NCBI GenBank assembly: GCA_009649675.1
Contig: WJPL01000001.1
Span: 826,469 to 890,468, forward strand
Length of the DNA: 64,000 nucleotides
Source of the DNA: Alphaproteobacteria bacterium HT1-32
GTDB taxonomy: Bacteria > Pseudomonadota > Alphaproteobacteria > Rhodospirillales > HT1-32
Direction: 5' to 3'
Part shown: positions 1 to 8,986 of the stretch, piece after piece
Layout: every line of letters starts with the position of its first letter
Numbering within the stretch: position 1 is the first letter of the stretch
Made by a program: the position numbers and the translations under genes
The notes under the pieces: generated by a model
Told to the model about the DNA's origin: nothing
Seen by the model: the letters and a program-made list of their open reading frames with translations, nothing else
The model's database searches: none

Positions 1-33
1 AGACATGACCTCACTGACGCTGTGAGGCACTGG

Positions 34-64
34 CCGGGCAGGATGAGCGATTAAACCTGCCCGG
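34..64. repeat. Inverted repeat (9-bp stem) at window start
   Basis: CCGGGCAGG at 34-42 is perfectly complementary to CCTGCCCGG at 56-64, with a 13-nt loop. No T-run follows on either strand, so this is at best a factor-assisted terminator for a gene lying before the window, or an mRNA-stabilising hairpin. No coding sequence can be supported between positions 1 and 188. Confidence 0.4.
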
Positions 65-93
65 ACCCAACATCAGCTTCCCACAAACCAAGC

Positions 94-110
94 TATGCAC
101 ACCATGCATA
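94..110. promoter_or_regulatory. Candidate operator upstream of the TTT transporter
   Basis: A perfect dyad, TATGCA (94-99), CACCA, TGCATA (105-110), lies 79 bp before the start codon of the tricarboxylate transporter binding protein. Its size and place fit a dimeric regulator site. The TGCA half-sites recall the TGCATGCA motif seen at 30074 and 30137. The regulator is not known; the LysR protein encoded at the other end of this cluster is one candidate. Confidence 0.35.
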
Positions 111-188
111 AAACCATCAATTTAATAGATTTGATTTATAGATCTGTTCGGCAGTAAGGAGAGGTTAAATATAATTTGGGAGGAAATA

Positions 189-1277
189 ATGACGTTTTCT
201 GCAACACTGAAAAAACTCACCATTGCTGCGGTAATGCTCGTCATCGCCGGACCGGCACAGGCCCTCGACCTGAGTGGCAAGACAGTAACCATTCTGGTTC
301 CCTTCGGCGAAGGCGGCGGCAGTGACTCACTTGCGCGTTTTCTGCAGCCGTTCCTCAAAGACGCGCTGCCCGGCAACCCCAAAATCGTCGTTCTGAACAA
401 GCCCGGTGGCGGATCGGTGACCGGTGTGAATGCCTGGGTCGGCTCTGCCAAAACCGACGGCACCAGCATTCTCGTCGGGTCAACCTCCAGCTGGGTGCCG
501 TTCGTCTTCGGTTCAGAGACGGTCAAATACGATCCGAACACAATGCGCCCGGTGATCGGCTATCCCCGCGTCGGCGTTTACTACACCAATCCGGAAAAAA
601 CCGGCGTGCAGGGAGCCAGCACCAAAGAAGGTGTTGAACAGCTTCGCGGCACGACACTGCTGAATGGGGCCAATGCCCCGCTGTCCCTCGACCTTGGGGA
701 CCTGATGGTGCTGGATATGCTTGAAATTCCGCATCGCGCCATCTTCGGTCTCAGCACCAGCGAACAGAAGCGTGCCTTCCTGAGCAGTGAACTCAGCGCG
801 AACAATGACTCCCTTTCCAGCTATGAAGGCATGGCCAGAAAGGAAGGGCCGGGGCGTGTATCACCGCTGTTCGTTCAGGGTGGTGTCGATAGTGACGGCA
901 AGGACAAGCGTATCGACAGCCTGCCTGATGTCATGACCTTTGAAGAACTCTATGAAGCCGTAAACGGCAAGGCCCCTTCAGGTCCTGAATATACAACTTA
1001 CAAGGTGATGCATTACCTGCGCACCAATCTGGCGAAATCCATCATGTTGCCGCCGGGAACACCGGATGACGTGGTTGACGCCTATATCGCGGCTTTCCGG
1101 TCACTCGAAAGCAACGGGAAATACATGGAAGGCATCATCAACGACATCAAGGCGCAGTCCTTTGTCTATGGCGAGGACATGGCCAACGCCTTTAAGGGTG
1201 CCTCCGGTTTTGGGCCGGAAGAACGCAAGGCCGCCGAGGCCTATATGCGCAAGACGCACGGTGTCACTTTAAACTGA
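189..1277 (+). CDS. Tripartite tricarboxylate transporter substrate-binding protein (TctC-like)
   Basis: Periplasmic binding receptor that would deliver an organic acid to the membrane permease encoded next. The protein is 362 aa, about 40 aa longer than a usual TctC. A signal peptide covers residues 1-25, with Lys-Lys near the N terminus, a hydrophobic core and an Ala-Gln-Ala cleavage site. The mature protein opens with the beta strand and glycine-rich turn (VPFGEGGG, residues 38-45) where TctC proteins bind the substrate carboxylate. The start is supported by a strong GGAGG six bases before the ATG. The permease follows after 79 bp. Substrate is not predictable; a di- or tricarboxylate is the family norm. 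Confidence 0.85.
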   Translation: MTFSATLKKLTIAAVMLVIAGPAQALDLSGKTVTILVPFGEGGGSDSLARFLQPFLKDALPGNPKIVVLNKPGGGSVTGVNAWVGSAKTDGTSILVGSTSSWVPFVFGSETVKYDPNTMRPVIGYPRVGVYYTNPEKTGVQGASTKEGVEQLRGTTLLNGANAPLSLDLGDLMVLDMLEIPHRAIFGLSTSEQKRAFLSSELSANNDSLSSYEGMARKEGPGRVSPLFVQGGVDSDGKDKRIDSLPDVMTFEELYEAVNGKAPSGPEYTTYKVMHYLRTNLAKSIMLPPGTPDDVVDAYIAAFRSLESNGKYMEGIINDIKAQSFVYGEDMANAFKGASGFGPEERKAAEAYMRKTHGVTLN

Positions 1278-1356
1278 TGGTATGACGTCGTCGGGAAAGG
1301 CTGGCATCAGGCTGGCCTTTCCCCGCGCCACCACGTTCTGACGAAAGTGTTTCCCC

Positions 1357-3312
1357 GTGTTTGACCAACTGTTTTTATCAGCCGCGACCGTCTTCAGCGG
1401 CCCGCATCTGCTCATGCTGACAGCCGGGGTCGTCCTTGGTCTCGTCGTTGGCATCCTGCCGGGACTGGGCGGATCGGCCGGACTGGCCCTGCTGCTGCCC
1501 TTCATCTATGGCATGGACCCGGCACCGGCACTGGCCATGATGGTCGGTCTGCTGGCGGTCACCACCACCTCCGACACCTTCCCCGCCGTCCTGATGGGCA
1601 TTCCCGGCACCGCAGGCTCGCAGGCCACCGTCCTTGACGGCTTTCCGATGTCCCGGCGGGGCGAGGCGACACGGGCACTGTCAGCCGGTCTCGTCTCTTC
1701 GATCTTTGGCGGCCTTGTGGGCGCAGTATTCCTGTCTGTCGCCCTGTTCTTTGCCGAACCGATATTGCGCATGATCGGTTTTGCCGAACAGCTCATGCTG
1801 ATCGTCTTTGCTCTCTCCATGGTCGGCATGCTGACCGGGGCCAGCTATCTCAAGGGTCTGGCATCCTGCGGACTGGGCCTGATGATCGGCGCCTTTGGCG
1901 CCGCCCCCATAACCGGCGTTGAACGACTGAGCTTCGGCACCGAATATCTGGTCGAATCCGTCCCCATCATCATTGTCGGTCTCGGCCTGTTTGCGGTGCC
2001 GGAGATCGTCGCTCTCGCCCGTCAGCAAACCGCCATCTCCGAGATTGGTCGACTGAATGCCGGCTGGCTGGCCGGGCTGCGGGACTGGACGCGGCACTGG
2101 TGGCTGTCCTTGCGCTGCGCCACCATTGGCTGCCTTGGCGGTGCCCTGCCCGGCATCGGCGGATCGGTTATCGACTGGATCGCCTATGGTCACGCCGTTC
2201 AGACCACCCGAAATCCGGAGACATACGGAACCGGCGACGTGCGGGGCGTGATCGCACCAGAATCCGCCAATAATGCGAAAGAAGGCGGCGCGCTTATCCC
2301 CACCCTGATTTTCGGTATCCCCGGATCCGGCAATATGGCCATTCTGCTTGGCGGTTTTGTCCTGATCGGCATTCAGCCGGGCCTGTCCATGATCCAGGAT
2401 AACAGCGATGTGGTTTTCTCTGTCGTCTGGTCTCTGGCACTGGCCAATATACTGGGTGCCGGACTCTGCCTCGTCATGGCCCGCCAGATTGCCCGGATCA
2501 CCACCATTCCCTACCTGCTGATCGCCCCCTTCATGATCGGGCTGATCTTCTTTGCGGCGTTTCAGGCAACCAGAGGCTGGGGTGATCTTTATGCGCTGCT
2601 CGCTCTCGGTATCCTCGGCATTTATCTCAAGCGTTTCGGCTGGTCACGACCGGCATTGCTGATCGGCTTTGTTCTGTCGCCGCAGATTGAATCGAACGTT
2701 TACCGGGCGTCGTCCATGTACGGACTGGAAATCTTCACCCGTCCGGTTGTCATTATTCTGATCATCCTGACCATCATTTCGGTCGTCAGCGTCATGCGCA
2801 GCCGCCCCCGTGAAGTCACCGACCAGACGGCATGCCGTATCTACAGAAACACCTGGCCACAAAAGGCGTTCTTCCTGTTTCTGGCGGTCTTTGCCACATA
2901 TCTGTTTATCGACGGTCTGGGCTACAGCTTTCTGACCGGCACTTTTCAGGTCGTTGCTGCCGGTCTGTCGCTGATCTTCATGCTGCCGCTTGGCCTGCAG
3001 TTGTTCCGGCATTCCGGCGCGTCCTGTCACTATGACGAGGAAGGCCTGACAGGCCGTAATCCGGCAATCGTTTCCGGTGAATATTATATCGCTGTCCTCG
3101 CCGCTTTCCTCGGCTGCGCAGGGATTTTCGGTTTTCTCACCGGTTCCGGCATCTTCATAAGTGCCTTCCTTGTCCGGAAGGCAAAGCTTCCGGTCCTCAA
3201 GGCGGTGATTGCCGGTGCCATATTCTGCCTGTGTCTCTATCTGATCGCCCGCCAGCTGAACCTCGAATATCCGGGCGGGCTGTTCAATCTCGTCATGCCA
3301 TTCTGGCCATAG
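1357..3312 (+). CDS. Fused TctA-TctB permease of a tripartite tricarboxylate transporter
   Basis: Inner-membrane permease of 651 aa. Residues 1-485 are TctA: many membrane segments and the two family loops PGLGG (35-39) and PGIGG (265-269). A hydrophilic linker near residues 480-500 leads to a C-terminal domain of about 150 aa with four or more hydrophobic segments that resembles the small subunit TctB. TctA alone is about 500 aa and TctB about 150 aa, so the length fits a fusion, and no separate tctB is present. The start is a GTG. Works with the binding protein at 189-1277 for ion-driven organic acid uptake. Confidence 0.85.
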   Translation: MFDQLFLSAATVFSGPHLLMLTAGVVLGLVVGILPGLGGSAGLALLLPFIYGMDPAPALAMMVGLLAVTTTSDTFPAVLMGIPGTAGSQATVLDGFPMSRRGEATRALSAGLVSSIFGGLVGAVFLSVALFFAEPILRMIGFAEQLMLIVFALSMVGMLTGASYLKGLASCGLGLMIGAFGAAPITGVERLSFGTEYLVESVPIIIVGLGLFAVPEIVALARQQTAISEIGRLNAGWLAGLRDWTRHWWLSLRCATIGCLGGALPGIGGSVIDWIAYGHAVQTTRNPETYGTGDVRGVIAPESANNAKEGGALIPTLIFGIPGSGNMAILLGGFVLIGIQPGLSMIQDNSDVVFSVVWSLALANILGAGLCLVMARQIARITTIPYLLIAPFMIGLIFFAAFQATRGWGDLYALLALGILGIYLKRFGWSRPALLIGFVLSPQIESNVYRASSMYGLEIFTRPVVIILIILTIISVVSVMRSRPREVTDQTACRIYRNTWPQKAFFLFLAVFATYLFIDGLGYSFLTGTFQVVAAGLSLIFMLPLGLQLFRHSGASCHYDEEGLTGRNPAIVSGEYYIAVLAAFLGCAGIFGFLTGSGIFISAFLVRKAKLPVLKAVIAGAIFCLCLYLIARQLNLEYPGGLFNLVMPFWP

Positions 3313-3324
3313 GGGGGCATGTAA

Positions 3325-4206
3325 ATGCAGCTGCATACCGGTAGCGGTCGGTTCGAACTGAACATCCCCGCAGGTCACGCCAGAGAGCAGATTCCGGCCT
3401 GGTATCACCGCCCGGAAAATCTGACAGATGAAAGCCCGGTGGTCATCGTTCTGCATGGCACCAGCCGTGCCGCCCGGACATCCCGGGACAAATGGGCTCC
3501 CCACGCCGACGAGCATGGTTTCTTCGTGGTCGTCCCGGACTTCGAAGCGGAATACTTCTCTGACCCCCCTTATGCCTACGCGAATCTGTGGTCGCCGGAA
3601 GACCCGTTTGAACCACAGGACTGGTCTGTCAGTTATGGTGCCATTCTGGACCGGCTGTTCGATGCGGTAAATTCAGCCCTTGGCGGAGCCGCGCAGCAGT
3701 TCATTCTGTATGGTCACTCCGCCGGGGCCGCCTTCGCCCACCGCTATCTGACCTTCAGTCCCCGGGACCGGGTAAGCCGGGCCATCTTTGCCAATGCCGG
3801 CTGGTACACCCTGTTTGACCGGGACATCCCCCTGCCGTTCGGCCTTAAAGGCAGCGACATTTCCGAGGCGCAGATCCGCAGGGCATTGCAGAAACCGGTA
3901 ACCATTCTGGTCGGCGACCGGGACCGCAATGGCCCCTATCCGCCATGGTGGTCTGACGGACACCTCGCCCAGGGCCCTCACCGTTTTGCGCGGAGCCAGA
4001 CCTATTTTCATAGCGCCGGAAAAATGGCGGCAGAACTCGGTCTGGAATTTGGCTGGCGCTGGCAGGCGGTTCCCGATGTTGCCCACGAAAACGCCCGGAT
4101 GATCGCCCCGGCGGTGCAACTGATCACATCACCACTCCCCGTCTCAGGTCAGGCCATCCCCGTCTCAGGAATGGGCGGCGAAAGCCGTCCGGATAATCTC
4201 TCTTAA
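3325..4206 (+). CDS. Alpha/beta hydrolase, esterase/depolymerase-like
   Basis: Probable serine hydrolase of 293 aa without an obvious signal peptide, so likely cytoplasmic. Visible elements in order: oxyanion-hole HG in VLHGTS (43-48), nucleophile elbow GHSAG (130-134, Ser132), an acid in GDRD (197-200) and a C-terminal His254 in VAHEN. The overall look is that of the PHB-depolymerase/feruloyl-esterase-like class. It starts 12 bp after the permease stop, so it is probably cotranscribed and may release or process the transported acid. Its last 42 bp overlap the end of the convergent LysR gene. Confidence 0.75.
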   Translation: MQLHTGSGRFELNIPAGHAREQIPAWYHRPENLTDESPVVIVLHGTSRAARTSRDKWAPHADEHGFFVVVPDFEAEYFSDPPYAYANLWSPEDPFEPQDWSVSYGAILDRLFDAVNSALGGAAQQFILYGHSAGAAFAHRYLTFSPRDRVSRAIFANAGWYTLFDRDIPLPFGLKGSDISEAQIRRALQKPVTILVGDRDRNGPYPPWWSDGHLAQGPHRFARSQTYFHSAGKMAAELGLEFGWRWQAVPDVAHENARMIAPAVQLITSPLPVSGQAIPVSGMGGESRPDNLS

Positions 4207-5061
4207 TTTTGTTGCCGCCTGTGACAGTTCGCGGTCCTGCTTGACCAGCAGGCCAACGGTGCGACGGATCAGGGGCTCGGCGAAGGGACGTAACACCAGG
4301 TTCGTCCCTTCATACTGATGAAACGCCATGCGTGGCAGAACCGTCACCCCGAGATTGCTGTCCACGAACCGCAGAATTGTCGAGTAGTGGTTGGCGTTGA
4401 CCAGCGTTTCCGGGAAACTCTCACTCCCCTCAAACTCGATCCAGTCGAGTGACGAGAACATTTCATCGCGCAGCAGCCGCATCCAGACATGCTTCTTGAA
4501 TTCCCGTAACGGAATTACATCCAGTGCTGCCAGCGGATGATCCCGGTGACAGGCGACCACGAATTCCTCGGTCAGCAGAGGCTCGAACTCAACACCATAG
4601 AGCCGCCGGGGTTTGTGGGTGATACCCAGATCAACCTCGCCGTCATAGACCTTCTTGACCGCGAAGACGCTGGCCCCCTCATGGACGTTCAGGACATAGC
4701 CGGGATAGAGCTGGCGGAACGTCCCGATGACTTCCGGCATGATAACGCTGCACCAGGTCATATTGACCGAAACAGACACCTTGCCGCTGGCATCATCCCG
4801 GATGTTCTGCAACTCCGCCGAGGCACTCTGGAACTCGATCATCAGGCGCTTGGCAATGGTATAGAACCGCTTGCCGAGGCGTGTCGGCTCGATGTTCTTC
4901 GTGCGGCGCAGAAGCAGGGTTTCGCCAACCCCCTCCTCGACCTTGGCTATCCTGCGCGACAGTGCCGGCTGCGTTATATGCAGCTTGTCGGCAGCCGCAG
5001 AAAAGCTGTTCAGCTCCACCACCGCAACGAAGGCGGACAATTCATCAACACTGTATCTCAT
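4165..5061 (-). CDS. LysR-family transcriptional regulator
   Basis: 298 aa. The N-terminal winged helix-turn-helix has the typical pattern (FSAAADKLHITQPALSRRI, residues 20-38), followed by a long linker helix and a two-lobed effector-binding domain with the usual hydrophobic strands. It is convergent with the transporter-hydrolase cluster and shares 42 bp of 3' sequence with the hydrolase. As LysR regulators often control adjacent transport or catabolic genes, the tricarboxylate cluster is the likely target, although the regulator does not lie divergent to it. Confidence 0.88.
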   Translation of the reverse strand: MRYSVDELSAFVAVVELNSFSAAADKLHITQPALSRRIAKVEEGVGETLLLRRTKNIEPTRLGKRFYTIAKRLMIEFQSASAELQNIRDDASGKVSVSVNMTWCSVIMPEVIGTFRQLYPGYVLNVHEGASVFAVKKVYDGEVDLGITHKPRRLYGVEFEPLLTEEFVVACHRDHPLAALDVIPLREFKKHVWMRLLRDEMFSSLDWIEFEGSESFPETLVNANHYSTILRFVDSNLGVTVLPRMAFHQYEGTNLVLRPFAEPLIRRTVGLLVKQDRELSQAATKLREIIRTAFAAHS

Positions 5062-5267
5062 CGGACGCCTTCATCTTGTCGGCGCAGTATGCGGCCAATG
5101 GCGGAAGGGGGAAAGCGGGCTGTGGCGGGAAGCAGAGAGCCTGCTGTTTCGGAAGTCCGGGAACAGACGGTTGAAATCTCAATATCAAGGGTTAGGTTCA
5201 TCGGGTCACAAACCCACGCATACCAATCCGGACTGGCTGGATTGATGTTAGGAGGAAAGGACAGATC

Positions 5268-6053
5268 ATGCTGACATTACTCTCCCCTGCGAAAAAGATG
5301 AACATGGATCCCGTCGAAGCGGGCGTGCCGGTCACACAGCCGCGCCTGCGCGACGATACGAAGGAACTTGCGACTGTCGCGAAGACCCAGACGGCAGACG
5401 ACCTGAAACGCCTGATGCATATCAGCGACAATCTGGCGACCATGAACTTCGAGCGTTTTCAGGCTTTCAATCTCGACAACAGAAGCAACTCCGCCAAACC
5501 GGCCGGACTGGCCTTTGACGGTGATGTCTATTGGGGGCTAGAGGCTGACAGCCTGTCCGACGATACGCTGACTTACGCGCAGGATCATTTGCGTATTCTC
5601 TCCGGCCTTTATGGTCTGTTACGTCCGATGGATGCGATCCAGCCCTATCGTCTTGAGATGGGGACAAAGATGGCCAATGGCCGCGGCAAATCCCTCTATG
5701 AATTCTGGGGGGCGCGTATTGCCGATCAGCTGAAGGCAGACCTTGCCGGTCATGCCGACACAACTCTGGTCAACCTGGCCTCCAACGAATACTTCAAGGC
5801 CGTCGATACCAGCGCCCTCGGGCAGCCGGTGATTTCGGCGAAGTTCCTGAACGTGAAGGACGGGCAGGCCCGTGCCCTCATGTATTACGCCAAGCATGCC
5901 CGTGGCAGCATGGCACGCTGGATCATGGAAAACCGTGTCGACCGGGCTGACGGACTGAAAGATTTCAACGCCGATGGCTATAGCCTCGACGCCGCCGCCT
6001 CAACCGACAGCGAACTCGTCTTCACCCGCCCCCAGCCACCTAAAAAGGGTTAG
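5268..6053 (+). CDS. yaaA: Peroxide stress protein YaaA (DUF328)
   Basis: 261 aa, full length for the YaaA/UPF0246 family. It begins with the hallmark LLSPAKKMN, and the core GLYGLLRPMD and LASNEYFK stretches typical of the family are present. In E. coli, YaaA limits free iron and DNA damage during peroxide stress; that role is known for the family and only assumed here. A very good ribosome-binding site (AGGAGG) precedes the ATG. It is divergent from the LysR gene with 206 bp between them, and the segment before rnk downstream is non-coding. Confidence 0.9.
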   Translation: MLTLLSPAKKMNMDPVEAGVPVTQPRLRDDTKELATVAKTQTADDLKRLMHISDNLATMNFERFQAFNLDNRSNSAKPAGLAFDGDVYWGLEADSLSDDTLTYAQDHLRILSGLYGLLRPMDAIQPYRLEMGTKMANGRGKSLYEFWGARIADQLKADLAGHADTTLVNLASNEYFKAVDTSALGQPVISAKFLNVKDGQARALMYYAKHARGSMARWIMENRVDRADGLKDFNADGYSLDAAASTDSELVFTRPQPPKKG

Positions 6054-6612
6054 CAGAGGGTCTTCTCCGGCCTGGTGCAGCACTGCCCTGCATCCCGCTC
6101 CCGGGAGGTCGAACCGGGAACTGCCAGAGATAATTTGAAATACCCGGAAATATTGCGATTTCAGCCTGTTACCCGGCCTTCGACCAGGATTGACAATGGC
6201 CGGGGCAATTCCTACATGTTGTCCATGTACCCTTTTGCACACATCGTCCGATTTATGATTCATGCCGGATCACTGGCCTGGGGACATATGCCCCGCGCCT
6301 GGTGAACGCCTGACTTTGCCGTACCGCGCTCGGGGACTTTTTCAGCACTAACTTAACGACCGGCGTTTCGAACGCTTTCACCTGTCGCCTCAGGTCCAGC
6401 CGTCAACATTCAATTTGTCGGCAGGTCTGCACGCGCAGATCTGATGCTTCGAGCATCCGGATTTTAACGGGGACTGACACGGCATCACGACGCGAAACAC
6501 GGCTATCCTGAAGACACTGTTCCATCGCGCCGACAGGCAAACCTGCCCCCGAAATATCACCAGTACAGCAGAATTTACTTCTGAAACATCCATCAGACAC
6601 CAGGAGATTAAA
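6054..6612. other. 559-bp non-coding stretch between yaaA and rnk
   Basis: No convincing ORF lies here. I see a TTGACA at 6190-6195 with a poor -10 (TACATG) after 17 bp, pointing toward rnk. A short hairpin, GATGCT TCG AGCATC at 6446-6460, is followed by GGATTTTA, a weak terminator-like end. A long rnk leader or a small RNA is possible but not shown by the sequence. Confidence 0.35.
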
Positions 6613-7053
6613 ATGACATCCAGTCCCGAATTATCGTCCGTTCATGGCCATGAGCCAAAGATCATCATTGATGCGGCTTATTATGACCGCCTTGAGAAAA
6701 TCGCTTATGGCGCTCAGCAGCGATTCCCGTCCGTTGCGGCAAGACTGCTGCAGGAAATCGACCGCGGACTTATCGTGTCATCTGAAAAGATGCCGGCTGA
6801 TGTAGTCAATATCGGGTCCGAGGTAACTTACCGGGACGATATCAGCGGAAACGACCATACCGTGACCCTCGTCCTGCCCGCCGAGGCCAACATCTCCGAA
6901 GGACGGGTGTCAGTTCTGACACCAGTCGGCGCCGCACTGATCGGCCTGTCAGAGGGCGCCAGCATCGACTGGGAAACAAATGCCGGAGAACGGCGCCAGC
7001 TTACAATCATCCGGGTTGCCCGGGTCGCCGCCGTCCATCCGGTCACAGCCTGA
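6613..7053 (+). CDS. rnk: Rnk-like nucleoside diphosphate kinase regulator (GreA/GreB C-terminal fold)
   Basis: 146 aa with the Rnk layout: a short N-terminal helical part (about residues 20-55) and a C-terminal GreA/GreB-type beta domain (about 60-140), including the conserved stretch SVLTPVGAALIGLSEG. Rnk proteins bind RNA polymerase in the secondary-channel region and influence nucleoside diphosphate kinase levels. It stands alone, with a 559-bp leader and a hairpin just downstream. A GreA paralogue is excluded by the short N terminus. Confidence 0.82.
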   Translation: MTSSPELSSVHGHEPKIIIDAAYYDRLEKIAYGAQQRFPSVAARLLQEIDRGLIVSSEKMPADVVNIGSEVTYRDDISGNDHTVTLVLPAEANISEGRVSVLTPVGAALIGLSEGASIDWETNAGERRQLTIIRVARVAAVHPVTA

Positions 7054-7066
7054 AACCTGCTGTTCT

Positions 7067-7099
7067 GCCCCTTCAGGTCATACATCGGCCTGAAGGGGC
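7067..7099. terminator. Bidirectional terminator-like hairpin between rnk and the catabolic operon
   Basis: GCCCCTTCAGG (7067-7077) pairs perfectly with CCTGAAGGGGC (7089-7099), giving an 11-bp stem and an 11-nt loop. It sits between the convergent ends of rnk and the dehydrogenase gene. There is no clear T-run, so intrinsic termination would be weak. Confidence 0.55.
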
Positions 7100-7121
7100 G
7101 GTTCAGTAAACAGGCGAAGGC

Positions 7122-8192
7122 TCAGCCGGCATTTTTCCGAAGCGCAGAGATAATCGCCGTGGTGAAATCTGCCGTCGAACAGGAACCACCAAGATCGCGT
7201 GTCCGTGTCGCCGGATCAGCCAGTACGCTATCCACAGAACGATGAATGGCCGCTGCTGCATCGGCATAGCTGTTGAGACCGTTCTTGTTCCCGATCCATT
7301 CGATCAGCATCGTCGCCGACAGAACCAGACCGGTCGGGTTGGCAATGCCCTGCCCCGCGATATCCGGAGCCGATCCGTGCCCTGCATTGGCAATCGCCCG
7401 CGTGTCACCCGCATTGATAGCCGCCGCCAGCCCAAGACTGCCAGACATGGCAACCGCTGCATTGGACAGAATGTCGCCAAACATATTGGTAATCAGGATA
7501 ACGTCGAACTTTTCCGGATAGCTGTAAAGATCGGCAGATATGGCATCGATATCCATTTCACGCCACGCGACGCCCGGATAGTCGGCTGCCACGCGCGCAA
7601 CTTCCTGCATGAACAATCCGTCTGACACCTGCAGGACATGACGTTTGCCCACCGCGGTGACATGCCCGCCTTTACGATGCGCTGTCTCGAATGCCGCTTT
7701 CGCAATCCGGTACGACGCCTGCTTTGTGATCTTGCGCACCGACAAGGCGACATCTTCAGTCGGCATGAATTCGCCGATGCCGTGGAACATGTTGCGGTCC
7801 GAGTAAAACCCTTCTGTGTTCTCGCGCACAATGGTCACATCCAGACCTTCACGCGCACGGGGCACGCCGGGGCGGGTTCTGGCAGGCCGGATATTGGCAA
7901 AGAGATCGAGACGCTTGCGGATTGTGCCCGGCACATTCAGCCATCCCGGATGACCTTCGGGATAGTCTGTCATGCCTGCCGGACCCAGTATTACGCCGTC
8001 AGCCGCCATGGCGGCGCTGATCGCCTCTTCCGGAACCGTGCTGCCACAATCCTTGAAAGCGGCAACCCCGATCGGGCGCTCTTCAAAATCAAGTCCGAGG
8101 CCAAAGATATCGTCAGCAGCCGACAGAATATCACGGGCGGCCGCAGAAATTTCCGGCCCGATATCGTCACCCGGAAGAACGAGAATATCCAT
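7122..8192 (-). CDS. Isocitrate/isopropylmalate dehydrogenase-family protein
   Basis: 356 aa beta-decarboxylating hydroxyacid dehydrogenase. Motifs: LPGDDIGPEI (6-15), substrate-binding RENTEGFY (123-130), metal-site NMFGDILSN (236-244) and the NAD-binding HGSAPDIAG (272-280). The usual GDILSD motif ends in Asp, a metal ligand; here that residue is Asn244, which may shift metal or substrate use. Relatives include tartrate and D-malate dehydrogenases as well as 3-isopropylmalate dehydrogenase. Its place as last gene of a catabolic operon, away from leuCD, argues against leucine synthesis. It lies 17 bp after the SDR gene. Confidence 0.82.
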   Translation of the reverse strand: MDILVLPGDDIGPEISAAARDILSAADDIFGLGLDFEERPIGVAAFKDCGSTVPEEAISAAMAADGVILGPAGMTDYPEGHPGWLNVPGTIRKRLDLFANIRPARTRPGVPRAREGLDVTIVRENTEGFYSDRNMFHGIGEFMPTEDVALSVRKITKQASYRIAKAAFETAHRKGGHVTAVGKRHVLQVSDGLFMQEVARVAADYPGVAWREMDIDAISADLYSYPEKFDVILITNMFGDILSNAAVAMSGSLGLAAAINAGDTRAIANAGHGSAPDIAGQGIANPTGLVLSATMLIEWIGNKNGLNSYADAAAAIHRSVDSVLADPATRTRDLGGSCSTADFTTAIISALRKNAG

Positions 8193-8209
8193 TATCTTTC
8201 CTTTATGAG

Positions 8210-8968
8210 TTAGCCTGTGGAGGTCAGTCCCGCCGCGGTAAATCCGCCGTCGACCGCAATGATATGCCCCGTAATGAAGGCCGCTTCTCTGGAGGCGAGG
8301 AATTTTACGGCCGCCGCAATTTCGGTTTCCGTACCGTACCGCTTTACGAGCAACGCATCGGTCCAGGCCTTCCGTCGCGCCTCTGAATGATTTTCCCTGG
8401 CATGCGGCGTATCAACCGGCCCCGGCGCAACCCCGTTCACTGTGACCCCCCGGTCGGCCAGTTCAACCGCCAGAACCCGCGTCAGGCTGTCGACACCACC
8501 CTTGGAGGCGGCATAGGCAGCGCGGTTCAGACTGCCCAGTCTGCCGGAATGTGACGACAGATTGATGATCCGCCCCGGGTTTGCGAACAGCGGCAGCAAT
8601 GCCTGTACGCAGTGATAGACACCGGTCAGATTGACACCGATCACCTGTGACCAGTTGTCTGCCGTGACGTCTTCAAAAGGTGTCGCACGAACCACCGCCG
8701 CATTGTTCACCAGAACATCAACAAGCGCAGCACTTTGCGCGATAGTCCGCACAGCAGAATCCACAGATGCCCTGTCGGCAACATCAGCCACGACGGGAAT
8801 GAAGGCCGCGCTGTCGCCAAGATCAGCCTTCGCCGCATCCAGTGCCGCAGCATTAATGTCGATCCCGAAGACCTTATCGCCTTCGGCGAGGAACGACTTT
8901 ACGAGGGCCAGACCGATACCCTGTGCTGCACCGGTGACAACGATCGTTCGGGGGGTGGTGCTGTTCAT
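8210..8968 (-). CDS. Short-chain dehydrogenase/reductase (SDR)
   Basis: 252 aa classical SDR. It has the Rossmann motif TGAAQGIG (12-19), NNA (88-90), catalytic Ser138/139, Tyr152 and Lys156 (YAASK), and the C-terminal family motif ITGHIIAVDGG. The acidic Asp37 after the second strand suggests NAD preference. It probably oxidises a hydroxyl of a sugar or sugar acid in the pathway encoded by this operon. It sits 18 bp after the SMP-30 gene. Confidence 0.88.
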   Translation of the reverse strand: MNSTTPRTIVVTGAAQGIGLALVKSFLAEGDKVFGIDINAAALDAAKADLGDSAAFIPVVADVADRASVDSAVRTIAQSAALVDVLVNNAAVVRATPFEDVTADNWSQVIGVNLTGVYHCVQALLPLFANPGRIINLSSHSGRLGSLNRAAYAASKGGVDSLTRVLAVELADRGVTVNGVAPGPVDTPHARENHSEARRKAWTDALLVKRYGTETEIAAAVKFLASREAAFITGHIIAVDGGFTAAGLTSTG

Positions 8969-8986
8969 TAAAGTCTCCCGGCCGTG

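Noticed and set aside
2644-3516. 290-aa open frame on the minus strand opposite the TctA-TctB gene
   Set aside because: It is antisense to a clear membrane protein gene, is rich in Gln/Asp/Arg as expected of a shadow frame, and has no recognisable motif.
6054-6612. A small protein gene between yaaA and rnk
   Set aside because: Short frames exist on both strands but none has a ribosome-binding site or protein-like composition.
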